From: Annulohypoxylon bovei var. microspora
Taxonomy: Eukaryota; Ascomycota; Sordariomycetes; Xylariales; Hypoxylaceae
Direction: 5' to 3'
Assembly: GCA_022836615.1 (NCBI GenBank)
Contig: MU405351.1
Span: 36,494-100,493, forward strand
Length of the DNA: 64,000 bases
Under the pieces are notes generated by a model that saw only the letters and a program-made list of their open reading frames with translations, made no database searches and was not told the origin of the DNA. The stretch's first letter is position 1. Every line of letters begins with the position of its first letter. This document shows, piece after piece, positions 46,824-58,700 of this stretch. A program made the position numbers and the translations under genes.

Positions 46824-48207
46824 CTAAGGCACATAAAAGGTAAAGTGAAGGCAGTTGTTCTTGCTGGCCACATCCGGAACCCCGGTTCCTCCCTTGATGT
46901 ACGCCTTTCCATGGCCAATCTGCTTATACTCCCAGTCGATGGCGGCTTGGTTACCGGGACCCTTCCAATTACCCTCCGTGCTCGCAAGGGCCTTCTCGCC
47001 GTTAGGCTTTTTCTCGACAGCTGCTGCCGGTGCGTCCTTGACAATGTCCTTGACAAATCCGTTCGACACGTTAGAGCCATCTGTTGAAGCAACAGTAGCT
47101 GCACCATCACACCCTTGCTCTAGAGAGATATCCCCGTGCGCACCTCCATCATTGGACGCCTTGACCTGGAATTCTCCCCATGTAGCCGGTTGCTGGCTTC
47201 CGCGCTGAACGCGGCCCTTAAAGCCGAGCTCAAGCTGCACATGGACGGTTTGGTTAGGACCGACTTCGACATTCTTTAGCGGGTGGTCGAAATTAGCTCC
47301 TCCCGTGCCATTGCCGTTCCAGTAGTTATCGTAGAAGAAGTACGTGTTCTTGCGCGAGGACTTGTTGGTTAACTGGATGCCTGGGCCGAGTGCGGCGGTA
47401 GCCACCATCTTTATACTGTTACCTGCTACCTCGTTATTGGCCACTAAGGCAGCTGCAAATGCGGCCTCTTGACCGGTAAACGGCTTGGAGGGATCAGGTG
47501 CAGCATTTCCGTCCTGAAAAATGTTAGTAAATGACAATACAAAGTCCTTAGAGGCAAACCAAATCTTACGCTGTAGATAATAAGAATATCCTTACTACCA
47601 TTTCCGGCCTTGCTCTGCGCGTTGTCTGCAGGGTTACCACCACTCGGTCCCCTACAATAATTATTAACAATAGTTCAAAATATACCTAGGTAGGTAATAG
47701 GTTGAGTAGGACTCACCATGCACCCACACCGATATAAGTCCGCCCGTTCGCGAAGGTTCTCACGAATTCCTCCAGGGGCTGGAAATCCTTCGGGGGGCCG
47801 ATACGCTTAACATTGCCTTTACCATCGAGGAATACGTGGCCATTAAGTTTATTCTTCTTGTCTTGAGGAAGTTTGTGCCAGGCTTGGTTACAAGCCTGCA
47901 TGAAGTTCTCGAGACCCTTGAATTTTCCAGCAGGATCGCCGACCTGTTGGCAAGTCATATTACCACCAGCACCACAGATGTTGCTAATGTCGATGACGTC
48001 GTTCCCCATGTAGCCGTGCTTGGTGATCTCGCATTGCTCGCCAATGATGTTATCATGTACGGCAATGATGGCGCCCGAGGTGCCATCAGGGGCTTGGATG
48101 CTAGATTTGCCATTGGCGTTGATAGTCAAGTTCTTGTTATCATTGTAGCCATGGCATTGGAAAGTCTGGGGGTGGTTAGACCTGTTGTGGATTTGAAGAT
48201 AATGCAT
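46824..48207 (-). CDS. Two-domain protein of unrecognised family
   Basis: Three exons on the minus strand: 48207-47717, 47651-47570, 47513-46824; 420 aa. I do not recognise the family. The N-terminal part (1-165) is rich in Asn, Gly and Cys and starts as a beta-strand (MHYLQIHNRS), with Cys at about 19, 59, 79, 85 and 109. The C-terminal part (190-420) contains TYFFYDNYWNGNG, NVEVGPNQTVHVQLELGFKG, TWGEFQV and DISLEQGCDGAATVAS, which look like a beta-sandwich of the thaumatin/osmotin kind, a low-confidence guess. No signal peptide, so cytosolic or non-classically exported. A TATA box lies 78 nt upstream. Divergent from the GH128-CAP gene, which also lacks a signal peptide; co-regulation is possible. 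Confidence 0.85.
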
Positions 48208-48284
48208 GTTTGCTAGAATTGCTTGTATGAGTGTTGTATTGATGTTGTGGATGTGTGCTTGATAAATTGGAAGGAAATGCAGGA

Positions 48285-48293
48285 TATTTTATA
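48285..48293 (-). promoter_or_regulatory. TATA box of the gene at 46824-48207
   Basis: Minus-strand TATAAAATA, 78 nt upstream of the start codon at 48207. Confidence 0.5.
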
Positions 48294-49209
48294 CTTCCAC
48301 GGCCATAGAAAACACGGAATATGTGTAGTTTGGCCACTCTTCGGAAAACAGCATATCAAGAGGAAGCTTACGAAGACACCCTTACCTTGGATTGGGCGAA
48401 TTTCGCCGCACCTCGTTCTCGCCAAATATGGACATAAAGTCCTATGTTCAAAATCAAACTATCACGAGAATCTCCGCCATGGTCATGAGATCTAGTACTG
48501 CGGCGAAGATGTCAGAAGTGCAAGACTTTGCCGCAAAGGATTGTTGGTGAGGACTGAACTATTATGTCACAATATTGAATCAACATAATCGATGGGGTAA
48601 CACAGAGATGACTGAAGTCCTAGGCATAGCCATGTCTCATTAGAAAATAGTTAGATAGAAAAGGCGAAGCAAGCCGACGCTAACTTATGTTAGAGGATAA
48701 TGTCATGTCTGATCCTGCCCTCTAATTTGGCAATTGAACGAAGAAGCGTGACTCTCCCTCTCTCTCTCTCTCTATGCCAAGCATTATGTTAGCTTTTCAG
48801 TATTCGTTGGTTGACTGGCGATATTTACGAGCTGACCCCATGAAATTCACTAGCCAACAATAATAAGCTCTTAAAATAACTGAAGATATAACCCCCAGTC
48901 TCCATGGTTCGAAATAAGCCACTATTGAGTCAGCAATGATTGTATTTCAACGACGGATCAATACCGAGGGTAGGAGGACAGAACCAAAACCAGCAGCAAA
49001 ATTCGAGCCCGTACCTGAACCGAAACCGATTCAAATCACCTGATATACAGAACTATAGAGGAAAATTCTCTGGCCAGCCGACCAATTCAATCATTCAATT
49101 GAGTCGGCACATATAATGCACGTCAGCGTGAGGCGGAACTCCGCCTCACCTCAGCCTAACCCCTGAGCCTCTCTAGTAGTATATCGGTATTGTTATCATT
49201 TCGATTCAG

Positions 49210-49219
49210 TATATATAAG
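49210..49219 (+). promoter_or_regulatory. TATA box of the GH128-CAP gene
   Basis: TATATATAAG about 115 nt upstream of the ATG at 49334. Confidence 0.5.
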
Positions 49220-49333
49220 AGCTCCTTTATGTCTTCCATTAGAATAAGAGAAGCCACCAAGATCCATACAGCTCAATCTTTAATAGAGAAGTTTTGAATT
49301 AATTTTATTACAAGTTTTACACTAGCATCCAAA

Positions 49334-50944
49334 ATGGTTATCAAGAAGCGTCAGATTCTTTGGGACTGGACAAACACGGCTGGTCCAGGCAACCCAGGCG
49401 TTCCTGACAAGATCAACCAAGTCCCCTTTGGCGGTAATTGTCCTGTCGCGTCTGTCGTGAATTGGAATGCATGGGTTCCCCCTGAGCTCAAGGATCGAGT
49501 ACCATTCCGGCCCATGGTCCGTGTTCTTCAGAGTACAACGGGCAATGATTGGGCTACAATCGAGAATTCCAAGTATCCCATAGTCCTCTTTTTCAATGAG
49601 CCTGAGCGTGCCAGCATAACTCCAGAGCAGGCAAGGGATATTTGGAATAAGCAGATGGTACCCCTGAGAAAGAACAAGGGGAAGAAGCTTGGATCTCCAG
49701 CGGTTGCCTCCGTATGCTCAATTGATAATCTATATCCACGATGGTAGAATTAACTAACTAACTACTCTCCTAGGACGCCAATGGTCAAAAATGGATCGAG
49801 AAGTTTATGTCGCTCGTGTCAAATGACCCGCCCGACTTCCTCTGCTTGCACTACTACTCCACCAACGCCAACGATGCCATCAAGTACATTCAGAACATGC
49901 ATAACAAGTGGCCCAAACACAAAGTCGTGAGTAGATGCAATCGCATGATGTGAGAGTTCGTCTGTAGCTAATACGCGCTAAGATGGTGACCGAAATCGCA
50001 TGCATCGACCGCAATTACCAGGCTGTCTTAGCCTTCACTGTTCAGGTCTGCAACTGGATGGACAGTCAAGATTGGGTCTTCGAGTACGGCCTCTTTGACT
50101 TCCAGCGCAAGGTTGCGGATGGTTTCGTGAGCCCAGCCGCCCAGCTGATGGACGGGAATGGAAACTTCACGGAACTGGGTAAGATATATGTCAGCCAGCA
50201 GCCCATGAAGGTACCAGGAAAGGCTATTGTTAGCGCAAAAGCATTTGCAGCGGCGGATGTTTCCGACGACGATGCTAAAACAGGAGAACCTGTATCCCAC
50301 GAGGAGAATGATTCGGTTTTCCAGGCCGCCGAGGCTGCCGTGGATGACAAAACCGAGTTCAGCGTGGCCGCAGCTCTCGGCGGTGACCAGCAAAAAGCCC
50401 TGGACATCCACAATAATAAGCGGAAGGCAAAGGGTCTCAAACCACTTGCATGGGACAATCAACTTGCTAAAAACGCCGAGGACTACGCAAAGCATCTCGC
50501 CGCTATCGGTAAACTGGAACACTCTTCCGGGGATCAGCGCCCGAATCAGGGTGAGAATCTTGCTTGGTAAGACAGCAATCTATGGGTTAAAGATGTAATG
50601 AAAATATGAAAATGTTCTAACTCGAGTGATCTATAGGTCTTCTAGTTCGAATACACCTTTGGCTATGGGCGCGAAGATGTGGATAGATGAAGAGAAGAAC
50701 TATCACGGTGAGCCGATTGGGCAGGGTAATTTTGGATCATACGGTCATTATAGTACGTCTTCTTCTTTCAGCTTTATGGTTTTTGAGGTTGCGCTAACAC
50801 AGCATTTCTACCATTTTAGCCCAGTGCATGTGGAAGTCGACTACGAAGCTAGGCATGGGATCGGCCAAGGATGCGAAAGGCGGCGTTTACGTCGTTGGGA
50901 GATATTCTCCTCCTGGAAATATCGTCGGCCAGAAACCCTACTGA
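49334..50944 (+). CDS. GH128 glucanase-like domain fused to a CAP/PR-1 domain
   Basis: Five exons: 49334-49711, 49774-49926, 49983-50566, 50637-50752, 50820-50944; 451 aa. Residues 1-240 are a GH128 (Asl1-like) beta-1,3-glucanase fold: ILWDWTN start, FFNEPE with the putative acid/base Glu89, LCLHYYS, and VTEIACID with the putative nucleophile Glu181. An Asp/Glu-rich linker of about 65 residues follows. Residues 309-451 form a CAP (SCP/PR-1) domain: ALDIHNNKRKAKGLKPLAWD, AKHLAAIGKLEHS, GENLAW, GHYTQCMWKSTTKLGMG and YSPPGNIVGQKPY, with both CAP histidines (His357 and the GHYTQ His). Both parts keep their key residues, so both may work. GH128 enzymes cut beta-1,3-glucan; CAP proteins bind sterols or lipids. 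No signal peptide at this start, unusual for both families. Confidence 0.9.
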
Positions 50945-51654
50945 TCTACTATAGGTAGGTGCCTAGGGAAACTAGGGGTATGGTACATATTTGGTAGTTA
51001 TCTGGAATGATTTATACGGTTGCAAAATGTTCTGTATTTATAATACGATAAACCTGGCGATCGCAGGTTGACACTCCTTTAGCATAATACTATTCAAATT
51101 AAGCTCGCGACATTCATCTTAAAAGCCGATTGATCTTAAAACCCAAGGCACTCCGAGTCGAGGTCCGATCGATGTCCTGACTCGTGAGAGTCGACAATTC
51201 TGAGAATCTATGATGTATTACCCCTGAATATAGGTACCTAGGTATCCACCTATGTACGTACCTAAGGTAGGTACATATAGCCAGGTAGGTATGTAAATAA
51301 GGTAGGTAATGTAGACGGACAACCTGAATGACCTCAATACGAAGAGACGTACCTATGTTAGGCACTGCCTTATATAATTTAGGTAATGCCATTCAACATT
51401 GAAGACTGTCTCTGCAGCCAGTTCTCTCTTTCTCTCTGTCTTGTTTCATCAGAGGTACGCCGTTAAGTTCGGTTTAACGTTTCACGATTTCGTGACCCTA
51501 ATGTTATTAATAATATGCATATGTATCTTTAAATCTAGGAAGCTTCATTAGACATAACATTTCACTAGTTACCCAATATTCTGATACCCAGACCGCTGTC
51601 TTTGATATAAACTATTCAACCTAGTTTTCAAAGTCCACACCCCTAACAAGGTCA
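50945..51654. other. Intergenic with dense AGGTAGGTA-type repeats
   Basis: A cluster of GGTACCTAGGTATCC, CCTAAGGTAGGTAC, CCAGGTAGGTATG and AAGGTAGGTAATG at about 51230-51310. No gene. Confidence 0.6.
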
Positions 51655-53152
51655 ATGGATATTAAGACTAAATCAACCAAGATGTGGCCAGTCCGCATTA
51701 TAGTCGTAGCGGTAGTGCTTTTCTTTACTGGTAAGTAGGTATCTAGAAAGATAACTAATTGTTAGTCATTCCATCAGTCGCTGACTTAAGATATCATACT
51801 AGGTGGACTTGCTATTCCGACATCATGTCCGGGCGTCCCATGGCCCCATTACCCGTATGAGCTCGCCAAGGGTTGGACTGCAACCAAAGTAGCAAATGGG
51901 ATGACCTCGCCTCGAGGATTGGTAATAGATGGTCAGGGTCGCCTCCTAATCGTAGAAGAGGGCTCAGGAATCAGCCAGCACACAGTTGATACCAATGGCT
52001 GTATCACATCCTCACGCATGCTTATAACCATGTCTGCCCTAAACCATGGCATCTATCTTGGAATCGATGGCCGCACGTTGTATGCCAGTTCAGCGTCTTC
52101 TGTATTTAGATGGACATACGACCCAATAAGTGGCAATACGAGCGGGTCGCCGGCTACCATAATCTCAGGAATGGCCACCACCGATCATGTTACGAGAACG
52201 TTGATCATCCCGCCTCATCGCCCGGACTTGCTCGTTGTCTCTCACGGCTCCAACAGCAATCTAGACTACGCGGCCACCGATCCATCAAGGGCGCGGGCCA
52301 TTGTCAAGGTATTCGATGTCATGAAAGTGCCTGATGGTGGGTATAACTACGCTAAAGACGGCTGGAACGCGGGATACGGTCTCCGAAATGATGTTGGGCT
52401 GGTTTTCGACGGTAATAACATGTACGCCGAATATTTCTTCCTTATTATCGCTTTAGTACCTCTATCTCATTACTCTACCTAAGGTAAGTACTAGACAGAG
52501 AAAGAATCGGACTAATTCCACATGCAGGCTCTGGGGTGTAGAAAATAGCGCCGACCAGCTCACGCGCGAAATCAACGGTGTATCCACGGATATCCACACG
52601 GACAACCCAGCAGAGAAACTCAACTTTCTTGGCGATGTCGCAACGGCTAACAATGCCTGGTACGGCTATCCTACTTGCTTCACGATTTGGCTCCCTGACC
52701 CGGCTATCGTCGACAACATGCATAAGCTTGACGTCGGTCAACAGTTCGTTCTGGCGCCGACCGCAACATTCAATGACACAACCTGCGCCCAGCTATCGAG
52801 ACCTCCGCGACTTGTATTTGAAGCACACACAGCACCGCTCGATGCTAAGTTCGACGTACCCAAGTATGAGAACATGTACGTTACGATGCACGGCAGCTGG
52901 GATCGCAGCCCGCCTGTGGGATACAAGTTAGTCGCGGTACCGTTCACGCGTGCTACCCAAGATGGCTATGAACCCGTCGCGCCGGCCAACAGCATCACCG
53001 GATACGTTGATATATTCTACCCTCCAAATGAAGGCAAATGCTCGTCCTCTACCTGCGCCCGGCCTGTTGGTTTGGTTTTTGACGCGAGCGGGCGGTTGTA
53101 TATGACAAGTGATACGTCTGGGGAGGTGTTCATGCTTAGTAAGAGCAATTAA
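51655..53152 (+). CDS. Soluble quinoprotein sugar dehydrogenase (sorbosone dehydrogenase/AA12-like)
   Basis: Three exons: 51655-51730, 51803-52421, 52528-53152; 439 aa. N-terminal hydrophobic helix VRIIVVAVVLFF then TGGLAIPTSC, a signal peptide or anchor. The body is a six-bladed beta-propeller of the glucose/sorbosone dehydrogenase group: SPRGLVIDGQGRLLIVEEGSG-like first blade, a central NDVGLVFDGNNMLWGVENSAD segment (restored by splicing), MHGSWDRSPPVGYKL near residue 345 and ARPVGLVFDASGRLYMTSDTSGEV at the end. Fungal relatives (AA12) use pyrroloquinoline quinone to oxidise sugars such as fucose or 2-keto-glucose outside the cell. Paired cysteines late in the protein fit secretion. Its neighbours are a GH128 fusion and a sugar transporter. 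Confidence 0.87.
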
Positions 53153-53503
53153 AGGGACCTCGAACCGACATGTTGAGGAAGATTGCTGATTAATTACTAC
53201 CTAGACAGGTAGGCAGCCTTGAAATTGAGTCGGAACCAGGAGTTGTGGTTTAAAACGTGCTGGAACATAATATGATAGAAGAAACTTTAGAGAATACCTA
53301 GGTAACGAAAAAATGGTTAGGGGTAGTGGAACTATGGGAGGTTTTTATTCACGATGTCTTGGCTTCATATCGAAGTAATATACTTAGGTAATCTGATTTC
53401 AAAAGGACTAAGACGTGCTATTGAATTCATTGCTTGGATTGGATTTCGACATACTATCAATCCCAATCCCAATCCACCCACCTAGGTACCCGGGTAGGCA
53501 GCC
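53153..53503. other. Convergent 3' flanks, no gene
   Basis: Short spacer; CCTAGGTA/ACCTAGGTACCCGGGTAGG motifs at about 53296 and 53480. Contains both 3' UTRs. Confidence 0.6.
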
Positions 53504-55708
53504 TCAAACGCGAGTATCGCCCTCTACTCTCTTCTCACCGACATCATCAACGTGTTCTACTTCCGCCGCCGCCGCCGTTTTCTCGTTGAAAACCTCGTCC
53601 TTGATCTCAGCATCTTCGTTCCCGTGGCGGCCAATCCTGTACCACGGCAATTCGAATAGACGGTCCATCGATTCTAGGGATCGGCCTCCAGTCTCGGGTA
53701 CGAAAAACCAGACCCACTATTACGATGGGAGTCAGTAATCTTCTTCTTTGGGAAAGAGTTCAAGGAGTTTTGAGTATATCTCGGGGGAAGTGACTCATCA
53801 TCTAGTTTAATTAGGAAGTTCTCACTCCCGAGACAAGCCTGGAAGGAAAAGAAGAAGAAAAACTCCATGTTACTTACAAGACCGCCTAGCACAGTAACGG
53901 CTCCAAAGAACCAAAATGTTCCCAAGGGCGAGATACCGCCCTTACCTGTGGGAAGTAACATGTTAGGAACGGCGCGCGAGTTGCCGTACTGGTTCACAAA
54001 GTGCAGCGTCATCACGAGCGAGGTGGATATAGCGCGAATCCGCAAGGGGAAGAGTTCTGCTGTGAGTAGGTATTGCATCGAATTCCAACCGAGAGCCCAG
54101 CCCATGCCGGATATGTAGATCATGGCGACGGCGCCGCGACTAGCGCTTGCCTCGGTCGACGGAAGTACGTAACTATCGTCAACGCCTAGCTCCGGCACGG
54201 CCGTTAGGAACCCCGCGACGTAGACCATGGCGATAGCCTGTAGCGTGATGCCGAGAAGCAGGGCACGCTTGCGGCCGATGACGTCGACAAGGAAGAGGGC
54301 ACAGATCAGGGCCGCGACGAACTTGACGATGCCGAATACAGCCGTGACAAGGAGGGACTCGTTCTGGCCTGTAATGCCAAGAAGATTAAACTAATGTATT
54401 AAAACATGTTGTGTTAGTATTCTTCTCACTAGTTTCTGGAATATACCAGGTAAATTTGGTAAGTTATGAAATTATCTTAGGTAGGTACTCACAAGATCGA
54501 CGGCATACAGCGTTATCGCCCCAGCTCCAGACCACTGAGAGAGGAATTGCACCATCGCACTGAGGTAGAGGCGGTAAAGGTTGCTGGGGATTAGAAACAT
54601 TTCCTTTAGGACACCGTACCAGCTCGCGCCCAAGGTAGCTTCTAGCTCTTCCTCGTGCGCGTCCCGGATGGCGTTGATCTCCGTAACGACGTAGACGTCG
54701 TCGACCGGTAAGTGACGGATGTGAGCCATCGTCTCTAGCGCCTTCTGGTATTCGCCTTTCTTAATGAGATAGCGCGGCGACTCATACTGGAAGAAGGTCA
54801 AGATGAAGATTAGGCCCGCAAAGATGATATGCAGACTCGTCGGCGCGAGCTAGAACCCATCATAGTCAGTTACACGAGCTTCACGATAAGTACGAATTAG
54901 CCAAAATAAACATACCCATCGGACGTGAGCGGTGTCACCGAGGTTGACTTGAGCCCCGTAATTGGTAAAGTACGCCAGGACAATCCCGACGTAGACAAAG
55001 CCCGTAAAGATACAGGTACACAGACCTCGGATAGAGGCTGGTGCAATCTCGGCGATCTACTATATATCAGCAACCTGCGCAAAATCCCAGATCTTCTTTT
55101 ATAGGTAGGTATTTTAAAATACCCCTAGGTAGGTATCCGATAGAAAGGCTCAGAAGGAACCAGATAAGAGAATATGAGTGAAAAATGAGTTACGACATAC
55201 TGCGGGCGAGTTAGCTCATGTCGAGGTAGATAGGGTTACTTCCACACATACCATAGATGGGTCCGACGACTGGAGTCTGGCCTACACCAAGACCTGCGAT
55301 GAAACGCCCCGCATATACAGCGCCAAGACTACCACCGTTCCCCATAAAGATGGCGATTCCCAAGATCCAAAGCAGACACAGCTGGCGAGTGGCCCAGATT
55401 CTGCCAATGCGGTCACAGATGACAAAAGCAAAGAGCGCACCGCCGACCGAACCGATCTGGACCATCGACGATACATTTGCTTTGATGTTCGTCCGCTCAA
55501 GATCGCTGTACGAAGAGTAGTTGATGTACTTCTGGAAATCCTTGGAATTGAAGGCGCCAGAGATGAGACCCTCATCTACGCCGCGAGCAGCGCCTAGGAG
55601 GCCGAACGAGATGACGGCGAACCATAGTCGCCAATTGAAGACATTCTTTGGCTCGCCAAGGCTTTTGAGCCTGAAGATGTTGACTGGTTTCTTGACGCCT
55701 CCGGCCAT
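53504..55708 (-). CDS. MFS sugar transporter B (hexose type)
   Basis: Five exons on the minus strand: 55708-55253, 55056-54916, 54849-54493, 54390-53878, 53716-53504; 559 aa. Sugar-porter signatures: GAARGVDEGLISGAF in TM1, CDRIGRIWATR between TM2 and TM3, GVGQTPVVGPIY-IAEIAPASIRG after TM4, YESPRYL, DVIGRKRALLLG, YLLTAELFPLRIRA and VPETGGRSLESMDRLFE. The C-terminal tail is acidic and Ala-rich, cytosolic. A plasma-membrane hexose transporter is expected; substrate unknown. The junction PIY/IAE is in frame only if intron 1 is a twin intron, as in transporter A at the equivalent place. Intron 4 (161 nt) is an introner-like copy. It lies next to an AA12-like dehydrogenase and 3.7 kb from a carboxylate transporter. 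Confidence 0.93.
53717..53877 (-). repeat. Introner-like intron copy 5 (transporter B intron 4)
   Basis: 161-nt intron. Minus-strand blocks CTTGTCTCGGGAGTGAGAAC, TTCCTAATTAA, CAAAACTCCTTGAACTCTT and ACTGACTCCC match the GST copy in order and spacing. Confidence 0.8.
55057..55252 (-). other. Predicted [D1,2] stwintron in transporter B
   Basis: 196 nt between TAT and ATC codons. The internal intron 55251-55200 (GTATGT..GAGCTAAC..CCGCAG, 52 nt) splits the outer donor after its first G. Removal joins G55252 to TATGTC, a good donor, and the outer intron ends AGTAG at 55057. The restored PIY-IAEIAP matches the family consensus; a simple intron leaves one surplus base. Confidence 0.78.
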
Positions 55709-58700
55709 CTTCGGTCTTAGGCCTCGAGATAGGTAACTACGACTTTAGCTGAGAGAAGCTGACAGTGCAAGCTAACCGCCGGCCAAGGAAGGATATCGTG
55801 CCATTATATACCCTACGTAGGTAGATAGATATGTCTGCTCGTTCCATTTTCTACCGATCCTAGTGCACTAGAGAAGGACTTCTTGAACATGACCAACAAA
55901 GGAAAACGCCCTTGTGTGACAAGGACGACCATTGACCAATGGGACTCTGATGACCGGAATCCTGGTCAGCACACGCGGGGACCCCGCGTCCTCTTTCTCC
56001 TCATTCCCGGTGCGAAGGACCTTGGAAAGTCATGGGAGGCATGGGGGAAAGCTGGCAAGGTCCATGATATTTTTTCTTGGCTCTCCATAGAACTATAAGA
56101 TAGTGAGAAGAGACCTAACTAGAATCGTAAGTCGGTGTGCGAATTGTGTGGGTGGTGGCAGGGTAGATGTTTTCTTCATTCGTCATTCTGTACTTATTTA
56201 TTCCGCGCCGGCTCTTGGCATCTCACGACGATGAGTCTCGACGTGTTAGACTTATCCACAATAGACAGCGATGCAATCTTTTTTAACACCTAATCACAGA
56301 CCCGGGTTTTCAATTACGGGTATCCACGCGTTTCCTGTTCATCATCAAAATCTCCGAAGAGATCTCCTCTCAATTCCGGCTATGATTCTCGGGCACAATC
56401 TATGCGAGGATAGACATTTGTAAGGCCAACAAGAAACAAATTCAACTTGTAATGTACTAGGTACGTTATACGCAATAGAGACGGTACCTCCCTTTAACTA
56501 CCTACGTAGGTAGGTATATGTATTTCTAACACCTATTAACTCTTGTTAGTATTAAGTTATTAATAGGTAGAAGAATCAGGTATAAACTGCGGCTCAGTGT
56601 CGTCTTCTACGTAGCTTGCGCCAAAACTTTATTCCATGAAGACCAAACTAATTTTAGCTTGTGATAAAATATCGACACATTTTAAGACTGGCTGGTATCA
56701 AGTTGAAGGTTACATAAATAGGAATAGAGTTCAATGAAGTAAAGTATGTAGGTCGCGTATGAGGCGACACAAGCAGACGATTGATCTTAACTTCGTGGAC
56801 GGAGATATGTACGTATATATATCTGTATGAAGAAATAGGTGGCGTGCTCGAGGTAAGGTACGCTTCGGAACCCTTTCCGACGCAAATCCGAATATATCCC
56901 GATACATATATTGTAACGAGACGTTGTTGACTCATCCATCTAGACCTTTTCCTCCTCGACATTGCCAGCGCGCTTGTACATACCTAGGTAGGTAGAGATA
57001 AGTGACGTGCAGAAGTCGTATTTCGCCGCACGCGATGTTGTATCATGAACTGACTGAGACTTGTTTCTCCTGCGACTATCTGATATCCATAGCTGCAGCA
57101 GTGAGGGAATATCTCATCTCCCGGGCATTTTTTGATAGCTGATAAGAATAAGACTTATTTGACAATTTACTAACTTTATGTCGAGGAGGTTATGGATGCG
57201 AAATCACTCATGTCTTAGGTAAACGGTCTAGACTATAATCCTTAAGGCTCAGAGGTTCAGCTTGTGCCTCCAAAAAAAATTCGTCCTCAGTTACATCCGA
57301 CTTATCTATGTGCCTGATGCACCTGTCAATGAGACCCTCTCGCATATTATAGCGTTATGTTGTGTTGCAGTTTCATGACAGGGAGCGCAACTCTACGATA
57401 GCTTCGAATATTGTTGACCAACGAGTCTTAGGCCCGACAAGTTAACGATATCTCTAGAATCTAGAATCACTGCGAACTGCGAATTGCCATCTAGATATTT
57501 CTTTAAACCAAACATTCGACACTAGCCGAGACATTTGCATTGTCGTGACTCTACCCGGTTCGTACCGGGGCATCTACCCGAGTTAGTCAAATTCGCCGGT
57601 ATAATCCTTATTTTCGGGATACTCTTTCAACTTCGGAGGCTAAGCCTAACTATATCGAAGTACCGAATGGTTTGCGGTTTAGACATACAGTACCTAGGCT
57701 AGAATGTTCGTGATTGTACCAAGCAACGGACCGTCGGCTGCTAGCAGTGAGCAAAAGCTTGCCCTTAACAAGGCGACTTGGCAATTAAGATGCCGTGAAC
57801 GATTTTAGCTTGTTTTTGTTTTGTTCTTTCATTTTCTCTCAGGTGATGTCGAAAATCTGGGGAGGATTAAGGGGGCCTAACTTAACGAGATTCTTTAAAG
57901 TGAGTTTTATGTCCAATTCAATTGTGTAGAGCAGGTAGGTACCTATGCAATTGACCCCATCTTTGGTATCATAAACCAGGTGCTTGTCCACTTTGATAGT
58001 AAGACATGGAGAATATAGTAGATAAATTCGCGTGGCCGCGTAGGCTTCTGGGTACCACCCAACGTGGGGAAATGAGGGGATGTTCTGAGGAGAGACAGAT
58101 GGTGCCAGTTTAGTTCTAAGCGTTCGAGAAGCCCCCGTTCTATTCTAGACTTTGCTAATCAAGACTCTCAAGGGTTTCCTTGCCTCCGCTAAGCCGCTAA
58201 ATTTTCTTGGTGCGCGTTGGTGCGGCTGACCTTCGGCTTTGGCTTCTTTCGGTATGGTATCATTTCCATCCATGGGTTCCTGTGTAAATGATGTAACTGC
58301 TGCTGACTGCGTGATAACGCGCAGCCTTAGATCACTACCTAGGTAGGTACCTAAGTAGAGAACTGTACTTCTCCAAAATAACCAATAGTCTACATACGTA
58401 GTACTTCGACATATTTTTATAGATTCGCCTGAAAGTTGGAGAAGTTGAATTGAGAGTTCACGGAGTTCATGGAGTTGCGATAGTTTCTGGTGGCGGAAAC
58501 AAATAAACATAACCCCAGATTGCCCAGACTGCCCAGATTCCCCAAGTCATTAGCTAGGCTGCTAGGGCACAAAGTTAGCAGTTTGCGGGGAATTTGATAG
58601 GCTACCAGTACCCCTTGCTTCCTCCTCTTTTAACGTAACGTTCATTATATCATAGCTTTTCTAATGTGACTTTCTCGCATGGGGCGTTCTTGGGTATATT

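Larger units (their letters stand above)
48208..49333. other. Divergent promoter region
   Basis: 1.1 kb between the unclassified protein (minus) and the GH128-CAP gene (plus). A (CT)n microsatellite lies at about 48757-48773 and TATA boxes at both ends. No gene. Confidence 0.6.

Noticed and set aside
58145..58510. Open frame in the 3.7-kb gap
   Set aside because: Composition and codon use look random; crosses an AGGTAGGTA motif typical of non-coding DNA here.
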